A stretch of 64,000 bases of DNA from NCBI RefSeq assembly GCF_901000735.1, contig NC_081551.1:7932608-7996607 (forward strand). The letters run 5' to 3'. The notes below the pieces were generated by a model, which worked only from the letters and a program-made list of their open reading frames with translations, ran no database searches and was not told the origin of the DNA. The stretch is from Corylus avellana (taxonomy: Eukaryota > Streptophyta > Magnoliopsida > Fagales > Betulaceae). How positions within the stretch are numbered: position 1 is the stretch's first letter; every line of letters starts with the position of its first letter. Shown one piece after another: positions 13,501 through 24,417 of the stretch. The translations under genes were made by a program, and so were the position numbers.

Positions 13501-16500
13501 TTACTTGACATTTCAAAAATATATATGAGGATTATTTTGTCACTTTGGCCCTAAATCTAACCATTGAACTGGTTAGTTCCACCACATAGGCTGGGATGCA
13601 GATAAAGAAACCTAAAATACTACAAGGTAATTAGAATAAAGAACTCAAGAACATGCACTTTAATAAAAATACATTGTATATAGATTAAGAAAGAAAAAAA
13701 GCTAATTAAATGTGAAGTGGGGAAAATCTCACGTCTTATTTTCTTGTGGTGAATTTTGTCAGCATGATGGGCAGAAAACTTTGATCCACCTTTCTTACCA
13801 GAGCTATATGAATGACCCTCCTGCTTTGCATGAGAGCAGTTTCCCATTTCAACTCTCATCATCCTCTCTTCATTCTAGGAAAAATTGCAAACAGAAGCGT
13901 ATGCCATCATAATCAAGAATTCTAAATAAAGAACAGGTAGATCTTCAACAAAAAAAAGGGTTCTAGAAAAGTGTACCTGAACTTTTGAGGACCCACTTTT
14001 GAACAGGAGGTCTTTTAGAGCTCTCTTTGCATCAGCACGCTTTTGACGTGTTGCATATCTGATGTAATTCTGAATTGAATATTTGAAGTGTGAGAGGGAT
14101 TGCAAAAAAATGAAGGGAAGCCAGTGACAAAGAAACAAAGGCTAAACTTCAATTATGTGATTGTTCGCATGAGAAGTACTTTTTAACTTCAATAATTCCT
14201 TCTTTTTTTTTTTTTTTTTCTCTCTTCTTTTTTGCTGTGTACTTCAAACAGTTGTAAGAAAGTAAGTGGAAATCGCCTAACATGAGTCATTATATTTAAT
14301 TGCCAAGATATGTAGCTATATTGAATACTTCTGTCATATGGCAAACTAGAGCAGCGCAAAAGCTTTAGCAAAACTCTCAAGAACCACAAGCATGCAAGTC
14401 TGCATATGAAGAAATGAAATCCTCCATGAAACCCTTCACTTTTGTGCACACATCCCCATCACACCTGGCGAAATGCAAGACCTTTTTAGCTCATGGAAGA
14501 CTTCAGACTCAATTTTAAGGATGGAATCTTCTTTGAAAATCAATGTATATATATGCATGAAACCAAATATTTCTGAAGTGATATGAATAGCACCTATTTG
14601 TTGCAAAACTCAGCAAATCTTAATGCATTTCTATAAATAGGAATTCATCACCCATCAGACTGGTAGAATTAGCACAAAACCAGAGACTCACATAACAACA
14701 GAATCTTAATTGGGTAGAAAAGAGTTTCTAAAACCAATAGAAACTCCTTGATTTATCAAGAGCTCCCCACTAAGTCCAAAAAATAAAGAAATAAGGAACT
14801 TTATACTGCACTGTCTATAGTTATCAACATATGTTTTCTCTTTGCCCATTGGACAAGCTTTCAAAATACAACTTCAGATTATACTTCATCCCCTAGTAAA
14901 TTATAGCTAATACAAATTTAGCTGAGTTGAAAACCCATAGAGATGTCACTGTAACAAATAAAAGTTATATAAATTATTTCCAATCAATTAATATACTCAG
15001 GCGGATTTGGTTCTGGCGGGTGGAGTCAGTTACCTGTAGGAGTTTGATTAACGGTGAGGACTATTGTACAGTATGCGTTTGCGACGTGCAATTAATCTGA
15101 GTAAAGTTCTCCTATGTTATCAAAAAATATATATATAAACTCAGGCGGATTCAATGATTGGTAAGGAATACTGAAGTGACAGGGGCATAGTGTCCCTACC
15201 ACAAACAATGCAGCTTAGAAAGCAGAAAGAGACCATGTTTGAAGAAGGGGGAAGGAAGGCAAGGGAGAATTACCTGGGGAAAGAAAGAAATAAAATCTTT
15301 TTGCTGTTGGAATATGACATTGGAAGAAATCAAAGGAGAAAATTATTGTTTGTTGTCTATAAGTATGGGAAAGTAACACTGCCAACTGATGTTGACTTAA
15401 AAATTGAGTAATATATACTTGTTCATGTCCGACATATTCAATTAACAAATTAGCATTTCAGCAGTACTTAATTTATATAAATTAGAATTTCATGCCTACT
15501 CTAGTCATGAAGGTCTCGAGCATCTATGCAGCACCGGTTATTCCCCATGGAAAAGAAAGCTATTATGTCAACTAACAAAGCCTGTTTCTTTACTTTTAAA
15601 TGTAAGATTTTAAGGACCACTGGGATTTTCCATAAACCACCAAAAATTGATGAAGAATTATTTCGTCCTAAGTTGAATTGGAGCATAAACTTGATCACTA
15701 ATGTCATAAGCTGATGCAAACAGTGAGAAGCTAGTTTAGTTTTATTCTCTGTTATTTTAATTTTAAAAGTCAGGGTATTTCTACAATTTCCAAATTTCTA
15801 GATATGGCATTCACTTTGGTCCATGAACTTTATAATGGGTTGATTATGTTATTAGGTTCTATTTGAGGACCTAATAGTTATTTATTTTGGGCATAGTAGT
15901 CAAATCTCATTTACTCCAAGTTCTATAAGAGTTAAACATTAGTTGCATACGTACATGCGAATGTTTTTTTTTTTTAATAAATAATTCATTTCATTGAAAG
16001 GCGCAGAGGGGTGCAACCCTAACATTAATGATGTATACAAAGAAAGGCCCCACTAAAGGTGAAAAGAAGAACAAAATTTCACAAATTGAGACAAAGTAGA
16101 GAACTGGGAAATATTAAAAGCCCCCGCCCAATTGAAGAGGGACTTGACAAAAATGCTTTTGAGCTCGTCTTGCTACTTTTCATGATCTTCAAAACATCTT
16201 GCATTCCACTCTCTTCTATCTCCATATGGTCCACATTAAGCACAGCAGGGCTATTCTCCACACATCCATAACTGAACAATTACCTCCTTGACCTCACCAA
16301 CAAGCTAACAAATCTAACACCCTTCCAGGCATAACCCATGTGACGTCAAAATGAGTAAAGATCGCACTCCATAAGTCTCGTGCCACTTCGCAATGAAGAA
16401 GGAGATGATCTACAGATTTGCCGCTCTACTTAAACATGCAACACCAATCCACCACTATTATTCTTCTCTTACGTAGATATCCAAAGCCAAAATCTTACAG

Positions 16501-19500
16501 AGAGTTGCCGTCCACACAAAGAAGCTCACTCTCAGTGGTACTTTAACTTTTCAGATACTCCTCCAAGGGAAGGAAGAAACCCTCGATGTAGCCGCCCCCG
16601 AAGTAGAAAGCACACGAAAAAATGACAGCACCTCAAACTTCTTTTGCTTTGAAGGAGTCCACCGAATAAAATCCTCCCCCCTGGCTGCCGTCTGAGAGCA
16701 TACAACATCCCAAAAAAGCCATCACCACCTCTACCTCCCAATCCTAGGCAGCTTGTAAAAAAGGTACATTCCATTGAATAACGCCATTAGAAACCTGCAT
16801 ATTATCCATAACCCACGCCTCCTTACGTCTTGCAATAGGAAATAATTCCGGGAAGGCTTCCTTCAAAGACTGATCTCCAAACCAAATATCATGCCAGAAT
16901 CTAATATGAGAACCATTGCCTACTTCAAAACTAAGAGATCTCGAGAAAACTCTCCACCCCCTCCTAATAGGTTTCCACACTCCAACACCAAAAGGCTCCT
17001 CAACTTCCTTTGTACACCAACCTCCGTTCATACAACCATATTTTGCTTCTACAACCACACGACAAAATGCTTCCCTTTCCGTAGCAAATCACCATAACCA
17101 TTCACCCAACAATGCTTGATTAAATTTACTTAAATTCCGAATTTCCAATCCAACAAATTGCATAGGAGAGCAAAGTTGTGACCACTTAACTAAATGGAAC
17201 TTAAACTCCTCATTGAGACCACCCCATAAGAAATATCTTTGAAGTTTCTCTATCCTGTTTGCCACACCCAAAGGAATAGGGAACAATGACAAATAATATG
17301 TAGGTAGGTTAGACAAAGTACTCTTAATCAAAACCCTTGTATGTATTTATGGGTTAGGGTTTAGGCATGAACTTTTTATGAGGTTTATGTGGTGCCAAGG
17401 AAACCCTAACAGTGGCACTTAAGATCTCTAGGTGTGAGGCTAGACAATATTTTCTGTGGCACTTAAGATCTCCAGGTGTGAGGTTATACAATATTTTCTT
17501 CTCTTCCTATGTCTTTTTAATTTCAATCAATAATTGATCGAATTCCAGACCCAGTTTTGCATTAATTATTTTTCCAAGGTCCAAAACAATAAAACCCTTT
17601 TTTTTTGATAAGTAAAAAACAATAAAACCCTAAACCATTCTTTTGTTAATTAGCACACAAACAGCTTCTCAGGTTACTGATAACAGCCCAGAACAGCAAC
17701 TCAAAGCTTGAGTTTTTGTCCTTGTTTTGTCTCAAACCAACCTCTTTCCTTAGTATATTAGAAATCCTAAATTCCTCAAACTTTTACCTACCTTTTTACC
17801 ATCATAAACCTCAATCCCTTACTAAATCCTACAAACAATTCCTTCCTATTTCCAGCTCCTTAAAACCCTTCAGAATTCAATCTTTCCTAGCCTGGTCTGA
17901 AGCAAAAGCTCTACTTGCTTATCCCATCTGTTGGAACTTTAAAGACTCATTCCTGAAGCATTATCTAAATTAAGCACAGGCAAACATCCCTGTGCTGCAG
18001 TCCTAAATTAGATTAGGTCTCCAATCAGTTTGTCCTACATCATAAGGATAAAGATGATCTAAACAATACATACAATAACTCTGAACTAACAATAAGTTGC
18101 ATTGATATTTATTTGGCACACTTGAGTGATTACTCTTATTATTTTTTTTACAGGTAAACAGAACTCATACACTGCTACGTGATTGAGACCTGTATATCTA
18201 TAAATAAATAGCTATTCTGCAATGCCAACTTCAGCTGTTGTACCTTTAATTCTTTAGCATGTAAAATTAAACTTAATATTCCATAAGAATACTAACAGTA
18301 AGTACTGACTCACGTACCTTAGTTGGTTCCTGACCTCCTTTTATATCCTGCAAAAGTATTTAGACTGTCAAACTTCTTTAAAGATGTTAATACTAAATAA
18401 AATCATGGAAAACTATCAAATTCATATCCTTGCTTTCACTTAGCATCAAAAAACTCCTTAAGTTATCAGTTTTATCAAATAAATCCCTACAAATGAAGAA
18501 TTTATTAAATAGATCAGTCCAATCATATTCTGTCAATTTTTCTCACAGAATACTTGTAAAATACCAATTATGCCCGTAAAGAAAAAAATTGCCAAAAAAA
18601 TCCCTCCACAGCCATTCGCATGAAGGTGGCCTCCATGGCCATGGAGGTGTTCATGGCTGTGAACCTCCAAAGCATGGAGGTTGGGCCTCCATGCATGGAC
18701 CATGGAGGCATGGATCTCTATGGACTCATGACGGAGGTCCATGGATGACCTCCACAACCATGGAACAGGTGTGGTAGTCCAGAGGTTGGACCTCCATGGC
18801 CTTGAAGGTATGGAGGTGAATGGAGACCTCCTCCCCATGGCCGTGGATGGCCATGGAGAGATTATTTTGTTTCTTTTAAACTGTTTTTTTTTTTTTTTTT
18901 TGTAATTTTTTCTTTTGGGGTATAATTGGTATTTCATAATTACTGTTAAAAAAAATTATGTACGGATCTATTTGATAAATCCTTCATCTAGAGAGATCTA
19001 TTCAATAAAATTGAAAACTTAGTGAGCTTTTTTATAATGAGCGAAAGCAAAGGATATGGTTTTGATATTTTCCCAAAAGTACGTACTAGCTAAGATATGT
19101 AAGTATATGTGTCTATGTATAATGCCGTGTTTCTATGCACGTGTGTGTGTTCACCATCACTCAATTAAAAGTAGCTAATCATAGAGTGCAAACATGCAAA
19201 CATACATAATAAAGAATTGTTGAGCAGAAAAAAAATGTATTTAAACAGAATATCATATAAAGATGATCCAGCTCCTTTCTTATAGGTTTAACATAGCTTC
19301 AAACAGAGGGGAAACCATTAGATTTACAATCGAGTGTCCCCTTCTAAAATATACCTAATTATCTCTATGATGCTCCCCAGCTTAAGTAACTAAACATATT
19401 AACCGGTGTCCACTACACTATGCACAACTCTTTTAGACTCCTTTTGGATCTTGGAGAGAGCAAAGAGAAAAGAGATGGAAATTGCTAAGTTGCTTAAGAA

Positions 19501-21404
19501 ATGAGGATTTTATTTAAAAATTTGTACACTTATCTTTTATTTCTTTGAGCTTTCCACTATCCAAACAAAAAATTAGAACCCAGATGATGAAAAGTAATTT
19601 TGCATCAGAGAAAGCTAAGCAGGTTCAACACATACCCGGGTAGCATGTCCACACACAGACACATAAGCCTTTGTGTTACATAAAAAGATGCACAAGATAT
19701 GGATTATGGATAGCAGAGAAAGACACTAAATTATAAGCAAAAAAAAATTATGTTCTAATCTTGAGCTAGAAAAATAAATAAATAAATAAATATGGAACAA
19801 TCTGAAACAAAACCACACAAAGCTGAGTACAAAGAAGAGACAAAAACCCTTCACCATAAGAAGGAGATCAAACCAAGGCTCACTCGAGCATGGCAGAAAG
19901 CCCAATATACACATAACAATAACCAAAGGAGCTGCACAAAGTTGAGGCTAAAATGAAAAGGAACCAACCTCAGTTTATAAGATAATCTACCATGAAAATC
20001 TTAGGAGTCAATTACATTAACCAAAAAGGCAATGCAGATGATTTATTTGAACACCAAATTATCCTGCTTGGAAAAGCCTATATGCTCGTGAACAGCAAAT
20101 GGATGAAAATCTGACAACGTAGGAACTATATGAGATGATGCCCAATCTTATTTGCTTTATACTTTTCATACTAGATCTGTGATGAATAGCTAAGGAAAGT
20201 CAAAAGTAAATCCATGTCTAACACCTAAGCCAATCATGAAATCATTCTACTAAATTAGGGTCAAAATGCGACGAACAAAGAAACCAAATAATGAAGCTTA
20301 AAAAAAAAAAAAACCCTTAATTTCAGTAGTAGTTAGACATAAGGCAAGCCTAATATTAATGTCTACATATGGCTTTATAATGGAAACATAATTGAGGACA
20401 ACTTCTAATCTAACATTAAAGTACATGGGTAGGCATCTAGATTCTAGACTTTAGCAATTGGTATCTAATTGAATGGGACTGATTTTGGGGTGACGGATGA
20501 ATATGATATCATATGCTCAAATAACACAATTATAATTGGATGGGTTAAGATACTGGCACTTTAGAAGGATTTTCCAAAACCATCAAAAGTACAGAATAAT
20601 CCATCTACAAATAACCACATGCCTCAACACGATCCTAACCCAGCACGCAAACACTAATTGTCACCCATACTCTAAATGACCTATATAGTCTTATCTATGT
20701 AGGAAGTATGTCAAAAATGATAACGAACCATCCAAATGAAGGTTTATTTGAACAACTTCTGACATAAACCAACTTGATAAGTAAAGTACCACTAAACTAA
20801 CCAATTGACCAATTTTTCTTTCAAATTGATTCATTCATCGAAAAACAAATACCCAATTGACCAACAATTAAAGTCGAAATCACAAAATTTGAACATCACA
20901 AGATGACCGCAGAGTGATTTATGGAATTTAAAACAAGCCCCACCTTAGCATTTTAAGAACTTAAGAGAGTACATCATCTAACCTCCTCTTATTCTGAAAT
21001 AAAATCTCTTTTTCAATATTACAATGGCAATGACACAACTTTCTATGTAAATGATTCAAATGCAAAGAACAATTGTTTGCCTGCAAATACATCACGAAAT
21101 AAGTAGAACAAATTCATATCCACACAAAAATACAAACTTTCACCAAATGGGCAATACCCCAAACACCATTACACAGAAGAAGAAAAAAATGCTTCTTGAA
21201 AAGGAATTTAAAAAATAATAAAATAATAATAATAATAATAAAATAGAGAGATAATAAACTCACAGACTTCCACTTGTTCGTCCACTTCTGACATGAAGTA
21301 GGGGTAGAATGAAAGGAAGCAAAATGGGTTGCTGTTGTTGTAGATGAAATCAATGAATTTTTTATCACCGCCAGGTTTCGCCATCTGGGTATTTGAAATT
21401 GCAT
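4209..21404 (-). CDS. J-domain (DnaJ/HSP40) co-chaperone, seven exons over 17 kb
   Basis: Exons, in transcript order: 21264-21404, 18318-18347, 13977-14069, 13733-13874, 7654-7963, 7428-7482 and 4209-4283. All junctions are GT-AG and the phases agree. The spliced CDS is 846 nt, giving 281 residues. Residues 1-47 have no Asp or Glu and are rich in Ser/Thr/Arg, so an organellar (perhaps mitochondrial) presequence is inferred. Exon 3 gives a basic '[17 protein letters not shown]' block. Exon 5 carries '[10 protein letters not shown]' and an acidic linker. A C-terminal J domain starts near '[10 protein letters not shown]', with HPD at residues 248-250 in '[13 protein letters not shown]', and ends 'SSALSPA'. 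J domains stimulate the ATPase of Hsp70, and HPD is the contact motif. A GTG in frame upstream was rejected as the start in favour of ATG at 21404. The introns are swollen by LINEs and hAT DNA. The family is recognised by similarity; the exact orthologue is not named. Confidence 0.85.
4509..4546. repeat. GA microsatellite
   Basis: About 19 GA units. A TA microsatellite follows at about 4614-4639. The stretch 4284-5126 otherwise shows only AT-rich intron sequence of the J-domain gene. Confidence 0.95.
5127..6072. mobile_element. Non-autonomous hAT element with perfect 8-bp target duplication
   Basis: The left end reads TAGGGCTATAATCAAG and the right end CATTTACAGCCCTA, which are imperfect inverted repeats. 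Both sides carry GTTAGGCC (5119-5126 and 6073-6080), the 8-bp target-site duplication typical of hAT. Inside are many GAGCTCGAGC/AAGCTCGAGC-type subterminal motifs, TA and TG microsatellites near 5700-5860, and no transposase ORF. It lies in the last intron of the J-domain gene. Confidence 0.88.
6193..9247. repeat. Near-identical direct repeat, copy 2
   Basis: This is the partner of 1-3055. This copy is continuous with unique sequence on both sides: the LINE runs on into its RT and endonuclease region, and the low end joins the hAT-bearing intron. It is therefore the copy that fits the reconstructed J-domain gene. Confidence 0.95.
6195..7160 (+). mobile_element. LTR-like segment (copia-type), copy 2, in the last intron of the J-domain gene
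   Basis: Identical to the segment at the window start. It lies between J-gene exon 6 (7428-7482) and exon 7 (4209-4283), so as a solo LTR it would be intronic. No primer binding site or gag follows it. Confidence 0.55.
8440..11982 (-). pseudogene. LINE ORF2: endonuclease, reverse transcriptase, zf-RVT (decayed)
   Basis: ORF2 starts near 11982 ('[10 protein letters not shown]') and shifts frame almost at once. Endonuclease blocks follow: '[10 protein letters not shown]', 'FAGVYGPN', '[10 protein letters not shown]' and '[12 protein letters not shown]'. The RT domain occupies 9344-10936, with '[14 protein letters not shown]', '[13 protein letters not shown]', '[13 protein letters not shown]' and the catalytic 'FADD' box. 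The zinc-binding region is at 8440-8829. The reading frame changes several times, and a MITE at 10953-11124 splits the linker between endonuclease and RT. It resembles L1-clade plant LINEs and is non-functional as read. Confidence 0.88.
10953..11124. mobile_element. Mutator-type MITE inserted in LINE ORF2, 10-bp target duplication
   Basis: The ends are long inverted repeats (about 55 bp, with 'GTGCTAGGGAG' and 'CAAACAAATGAA' on both arms). Flanks repeat TATTTTGAGA exactly (10943-10952 and 11125-11134). Removing the element and one flank rejoins the LINE reading ('LKGDLKI' to '[11 protein letters not shown]'), which confirms insertion into the LINE. A related copy lies at about 31092-31254. 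Confidence 0.88.
11990..13180 (-). pseudogene. LINE ORF1 C-terminal and linker region (decayed)
   Basis: Several short minus-strand frames are seen. One contains '[16 protein letters not shown]' and '[12 protein letters not shown]', which match the C-terminal pattern of plant LINE ORF1 proteins. Upstream is Gly/Glu/Thr-rich low-complexity coding sequence with an internal tandem duplication. The N-terminal DUF4283-type domain normally found in ORF1 is not visible. Confidence 0.6.
12484..13060. repeat. Imperfect tandem duplication, about 288 bp per unit
   Basis: Two diverged units: about 12484-12771 and 12772-13060. Anchors are 'cctgacccaaaggctgaccc' at 12584 versus 'cctgacccagaggctgaccc' at 12872, and 'ccactcctcctgtcacc' in both. 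The repeat lies in the LINE ORF1/linker region. Confidence 0.8.
13201..13732. other. Non-coding DNA between LINE and J-gene exon 4
   Basis: Intron of the J-domain gene. I see no coding region. AT-rich, with no clear LINE target duplication. Confidence 0.5.
14070..15964. other. J-gene intron 2, lower part, no gene seen
   Basis: AT-rich intron sequence with a long T run near 14203-14220. The short open frames at 15190-15411 (plus) and 15215-15448 (minus) have no recognisable domain and overlap each other. Confidence 0.5.
15965..17340 (-). mobile_element. 5'-truncated LINE fragment in J-gene intron 2
   Basis: On the minus strand 17331-17089 encodes the RT C-terminal end ('[20 protein letters not shown]', then 'YFLWGG'). 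17058-16744 encodes the following '[18 protein letters not shown]' block, and the frames below it are shifted. The 3' tail appears as a plus-strand T run at about 15964-15975. It is truncated at about 17340, before the RT catalytic core. No target duplication was found. Confidence 0.82.
17413..17499. repeat. 44-bp tandem duplication
   Basis: The unit starting 'tggcacttaagatctc' occurs at 17413 and 17457 and continues through 'aggtgtgaggct/ttagacaatattttct' with few changes. The following 17500-18317 is intron with no supported gene. An 85-codon plus frame at 17716 has no recognisable domain. Confidence 0.85.
18407..19076. mobile_element. Inverted-repeat element with CCATGG-rich core (in J-gene intron 1/2 area)
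   Basis: Arms of about 150-190 bp are inverted copies. The left arm begins GGAAAACTATCAAATTCATATCC and the right arm ends GGATATGGTTTTGATATTTTCC, and further matches run through 'ATACCAATTATGCCC'. The core (about 18605-18860) is far more GC-rich than its surroundings and is packed with CCATGG/CATGGAGG words. The left arm starts about 60 bases above exon 2 (18318-18347), so the element lies in intron 1. No convincing target duplication was found. A Mutator-like foldback element is the best guess. Confidence 0.65.
19077..21263. other. J-gene intron 1, no gene seen
   Basis: AT-rich intron DNA with short poly(A) and AATAAT tracts. No domain-bearing reading frame or structured repeat was recognised. 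Confidence 0.55.
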
Positions 21405-22114
21405 ATTGATCAAAAATGAGAGGAGAAGAAAAAAACCCACTAGTGGATTCTAGTTATCAGTCACTCTTTGGTGCAAAAGATTATTAGCCTATTGTCACGG
21501 AGAAGGAAGCGCTGCTTCTCACGCAAAAGAAATATTTGCTATTTTCACGAGAACGTTTTGGTGCCTTGATGGCCCTTGAGCTATCTCAGGCAAGGAGGAA
21601 GGAAGGCTTCTCCCTGCTATCTGTGCTTCCCCCTATTCTTTTTCGGGCTCTGTAAATGATTCGGAGTAGGCCGGGACTGTGTACTTGGGCTCCGTATATC
21701 CATCTAGCTCATCGGCCTGTGCCTGTGTTTGTTAACTTTCCATTTTGGACTAATTTTTGGATTTGGGTCCTTGGAAGAAAACAAGTTGGTTTTGTAGTTC
21801 GGGCTAACAATTTTTTGTGCGATTCGTAAATCTGACATGAATTTAACACAAAATTACAAAATTATGATTAACGGATTTAACTTGTTTAATTAAATGGGTC
21901 AGGCTAAATTGTCTATATAATTTTATACTTGTACATCAACATGATTCGAACTTAACATGCGACAATTAAAATTAACAATATTTTACATGACCTGTGAACC
22001 CAATATAAAATTACAAATTGAGGTTGAAGGCGATCATATTAGGATTGACATACTATTATTTCAGTACAACAGGAGACTAATTGCCACCCATAATTTGGAC
22101 CTTTGGGTGGAGGT
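21405..22114. other. Upstream region of the J-domain gene
   Basis: Presumed 5' UTR and promoter of the minus-strand J-domain gene. It is GC-richer from about 21480 to 21740, which fits a promoter-proximal region. I could not pick a convincing TATA box. Confidence 0.35.
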
Positions 22115-23505
22115 TTTTATTTTTTATTTTTTTTATTTTTTACTTTTTGAGAAAAAAATGATATCTTTTATAAGAATCAATCACTTGATAGAGCTAATTA
22201 CTCCATCAGAATAACATCACGTATACAATTTGAAATACTTAGAGTCCAAGTTCTATATATGATGTCATGAGTAGCCATTTTTGCCAACTTATGAGCGACG
22301 ACATTTGCATTACGGTTGACATGAACGCACTTCCATTCTGTAAAAGCATGTAGAATAGTTTGTGTGTCTTCCACCAAATGGCCAAAACGACTCCAGCTAT
22401 TCCCCTTTGATACTATTGCGTATACCACCTGCTTAACATGCCCCTCTAAGACTACATATGTCAAAGCTAGTTCCTTACATAATAGTGCAGCATAATAGGA
22501 GGCCATTGTTTCCCCCACTATCGGCTCCACCATCCCCCTACATGTTAAGCTTCTAGCTGCCAGCACATTGCCCCTGTTATCTCGCACTATAATGCCCAGC
22601 CCATTCTACCCAAAGTTTAGCAAAACTTGCATCCCAATTTACTTTGCACCAACCATCAGGGGGTGCCTTTCATGTCGCTTCTGGTGCTAGTGAAGAAACA
22701 CTGGATATTGAGGGTACATTCATGTGTGCTAGCCTATATTCTTCCACAGATTTTTGCATCTCCTATACAAGGCAGTTTGGATGGCTGAAAGCTCCTCCAT
22801 GTGTCACCAAGTTTCGCCGGAACCAGATTTTACGTGCCAAGCAAATGAAAGAGACCAGCACTACACTTCCATACCACACACATTGTATTTTGTATAGGTA
22901 GTGCCCACAGAATTTTCCATTTATCACTATTACCCATATGGGCTGAACCTTCCAGTTGTTGTCGGCTTTCTATTTCCTTTGCCAAGTGATAGGCGCTCTT
23001 AACTGTGAAACATCCTGTACCAGTGCCCTTCCAAACCTGCAAATCAGGCTGGTTTGTGTTACTGATAGGTATAGTATTTATTGCTTCCACCTCTTCCTTG
23101 GAGAAGATTGACGTTAACAGCCTTTGATCCCACCAACCAATATTTCCATTTATAAGCCCCTTAACTTTTGCAGTGGGTTCAAGGATTGGTGGGGCGGAAT
23201 GGGCAGTAAAAGTGGATGGCTTTGGAATCCACCTATCCCCCCATATTCGAACACATTCCCCATTCCCAATTCAACATGCTACACCTTCCTCAATGAGATC
23301 ACGAGCTCCATAGATGCTTCTCCAAGCAAAAGAGGGTTTTGCAACAAGATTTGCTTCTATTAATGACCATGTGAGGGTAATACTTCGCCTTCATAATTCG
23401 GGCTGTTAGACTGTCCGGAGAATTGATTAGCCTCCAACATTGCTTTGCTAACAAAGCCTTGTTAAAACATACCAAATCCCTAAACCCCAAACCTAGCGGA
23501 GGTTT
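22115..23505 (-). mobile_element. LINE fragment with C-terminal RNase H domain
   Basis: On the minus strand the order is RT C-terminal/linker ('MGFRDLVCFNKALLAKQCWR' at 23299-23490), the zinc-binding region ('VWKGTGTGCFTVKSAYHLA' at 22830-23090) and an RNase H domain of the RVT_3 type (22198-22587, with 'ETMASYYAALL' and 'NRNANVVAHKLAKMA'). The usual 'EGD' of this RNase H family reads 'EGH' here, so a catalytic Asp is probably lost. The A-tail shows as a T-rich run at 22115-22146. It is 5' truncated. Confidence 0.82.
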
Positions 23506-24417
23506 TATTGCATGTTCATAAATGGACTTGGTTTAAGTCCAAACATGAACGAATGAATAATACAAATTGCCTATGGAATAAAAAGTTTTTTTTTTTTGGT
23601 TAAGTTATTAAAATGAGAAAAATATATGAGCAATAAGTAAATGGAAAGCAAAAAAAAAAAAAAATGTAGGGAAGAGGGTAGTTAATTTTGTGTGGTGGAT
23701 GAGGGAACGATTCAGCTATCGAGATGCCAAAGATTGCTTGCGTCTGATTGAGTATGAGAGTGATATGAGAGTTTGAGTATGTTTCTTGTTGGACTTTGTG
23801 AAGTCATTCATCATTTGATTTTGAGATTTTTTATTTTATTGAAAATTCTTGAGACCATGCACAACATTTTAGCTATTAATTGAATTTGTTCTAATCTAAT
23901 TTTCACTTTCCTTATAATGTAAATTTTCTTAAGTGTTTTTTTTTAAAAAAAAAAAAATTATTATTTTTTTTCAGATAATTTTAGAGGAGATGGAAGAGAC
24001 TTTGACATGCTCTTTATGCTTGTTAAAAGGATAGTTAACATTTGATAAAGATAATAAGATGTAGGTCAAAGTTTTATTTTAGTTCCATTGCACATTTTTA
24101 AAGAGGATTTTGTTAAGAACGTAAGATAATTTGTGTATTAATAATTATCTATCATTCTTTAAAAAAAAAAAAAAAAAACAATTTGGAGTAGAAAAGTAAC
24201 TTTTACTTCCTAAAATATTGATCACATGATGTTACATGCATTATATGTGAAGGCAAATTTTATTTACCAATATAATAATTAATTTGGTCCAATGGTGTCT
24301 ACAAACAAGATGAATAAAGTGATACCTACATCATGATGTGCATGAATATATGATTTTGCTAAAGGATCCTTTATTATTGCTTTATTTGAATCTTCCTTTG
24401 TGATTAATAATATACAA
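23506..24417. other. Intergenic AT-rich DNA, no gene seen
   Basis: Contains poly(A) and poly(T) tracts (23589, 23650, 23950, 24162). No coding region or structured element was recognised. Confidence 0.55.

Noticed and set aside
18533..18937. Open frames across the CCATGG-rich block on both strands
   Set aside because: They exist only because the repeat lacks stops. The composition is Met/His/Gly/Pro repeats with no domain, and both strands are equally open.
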